Assembly (NCBI GenBank): GCA_023389045.1
Contig: JAEWEZ010000027.1
Location: forward strand, 1-6,188
DNA from: Actinomycetes bacterium
GTDB lineage: Bacteria > Actinomycetota > Actinomycetes > Actinomycetales > Dermabacteraceae
Length of the DNA: 6,188 bases
Direction: 5' to 3'
Shown here: positions 5,956 through 6,188 of the stretch, piece by piece
Layout of the letters: every line of letters starts with the position of its first letter
How positions within the stretch are numbered: position 1 is the first letter of the stretch
Made by a program: the position numbers and the translations under genes
The notes under the pieces: generated by a model
Databases searched by the model: none
What the model was told of the DNA's origin: nothing
The model's input: the letters and a program-made list of their open reading frames with translations, nothing else

Positions 5956-6188
5956 GTGGCTCTCACTATCGGAATCGTTGGACTCCCGAACGTCGGCAAG
6001 TCCACCCTGTTCAATGCCCTGACCCGCGCCGAGGCGCTCGCCGCGAACTACCCCTTCGCGACGATCGACCCCAACGTCGGTGTGGTCCCGCTGCCGGACC
6101 CGCGGCTCGCCCAGCTCGCCGAAGTTTTCGGCAGCGAGCGCCTGGTTCCCGCGACCGTCTCCTTCGTGGACATCGCCGGCATCGTCAA
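5956..6188 (+). CDS. ychF: Redox-regulated ATPase YchF, N-terminal 77 codons (partial)
   Basis: YchF (OLA1 in eukaryotes) is a conserved cytosolic P-loop protein of the Obg group that prefers ATP to GTP and associates with ribosomes; it is linked to stress responses. The GTG start gives MALTIGIVGLPNVGKSTLFNALT, with the Walker A/G1 motif GLPNVGKST at residues 9-17. The family signature ANYPFATIDPNVGVV (29-43) covers the switch I region, and VSFVDIAGIV near the right edge is the G3 motif (DxAG). The gene is cut by the window end, so the NxxE motif that gives ATP preference and the TGS domain cannot be checked. The start is well fixed because conserved sequence begins at residue 3 and a -10-like hexamer is directly upstream. 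Confidence 0.97.
   Translation, partial: MALTIGIVGLPNVGKSTLFNALTRAEALAANYPFATIDPNVGVVPLPDPRLAQLAEVFGSERLVPATVSFVDIAGIV

Noticed and set aside
1..6188. Defence system, toxin-antitoxin pair, mobile element or CRISPR array
   Set aside because: No transposase, integrase, nuclease-methylase pair, repeat-spacer array, tRNA or composition shift is visible; the genes are mostly housekeeping. RmuC has a nuclease-like fold but is a normal chromosomal gene.

Overview
The window looks like a chromosomal core region of a high-GC Gram-positive bacterium (Actinomycetota, probably Micrococcales). The reasons are the strong G/C preference at third codon positions, the close match of the IspH and XseA fragments to actinobacterial family members, frequent GTG starts, and -10-like hexamers lying 6-8 bases before several start codons, as expected for leaderless mRNAs. 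I cannot name the genus from the sequence alone.

Layout, left to right. Bases 1-597 (minus) are the 5' part of xseA, the large subunit of exodeoxyribonuclease VII, which runs off the left edge. A divergent control region of about 130 bases separates it from ispH (about 724-1743, plus), the iron-sulfur enzyme of the last step of the MEP isoprenoid pathway. A short gap with one DnaA-box-like 9-mer leads to a 663-residue secreted, membrane-anchored von Willebrand factor A (VWA) protein (1833-3824, plus). This protein faces convergently a gene for an RmuC-family protein (3900-5081, minus), separated by a GC-rich gap with terminator-like dyads. Upstream of rmuC and in the same direction is a small actinobacterial-type membrane protein with a proline/glycine-rich cytoplasmic head, one membrane helix and a short extracellular domain (5160-5795, minus). 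A second divergent control region (5796-5955) precedes ychF, the Obg-related P-loop ATPase, whose first 77 codons close the window.

The genes do not form one pathway. xseA and rmuC both touch DNA metabolism, ispH makes isoprenoid precursors, ychF is translation-associated, and the VWA protein and the small membrane protein are envelope proteins of unknown role. I see no mobile element, CRISPR array, tRNA, rRNA or phage gene, and no convincing new system. The least explained parts are the VWA protein, which carries a possible duplicated beta-sandwich module; the small membrane protein with its 15-base tandem repeat; and the dyad elements in the two divergent promoter regions.
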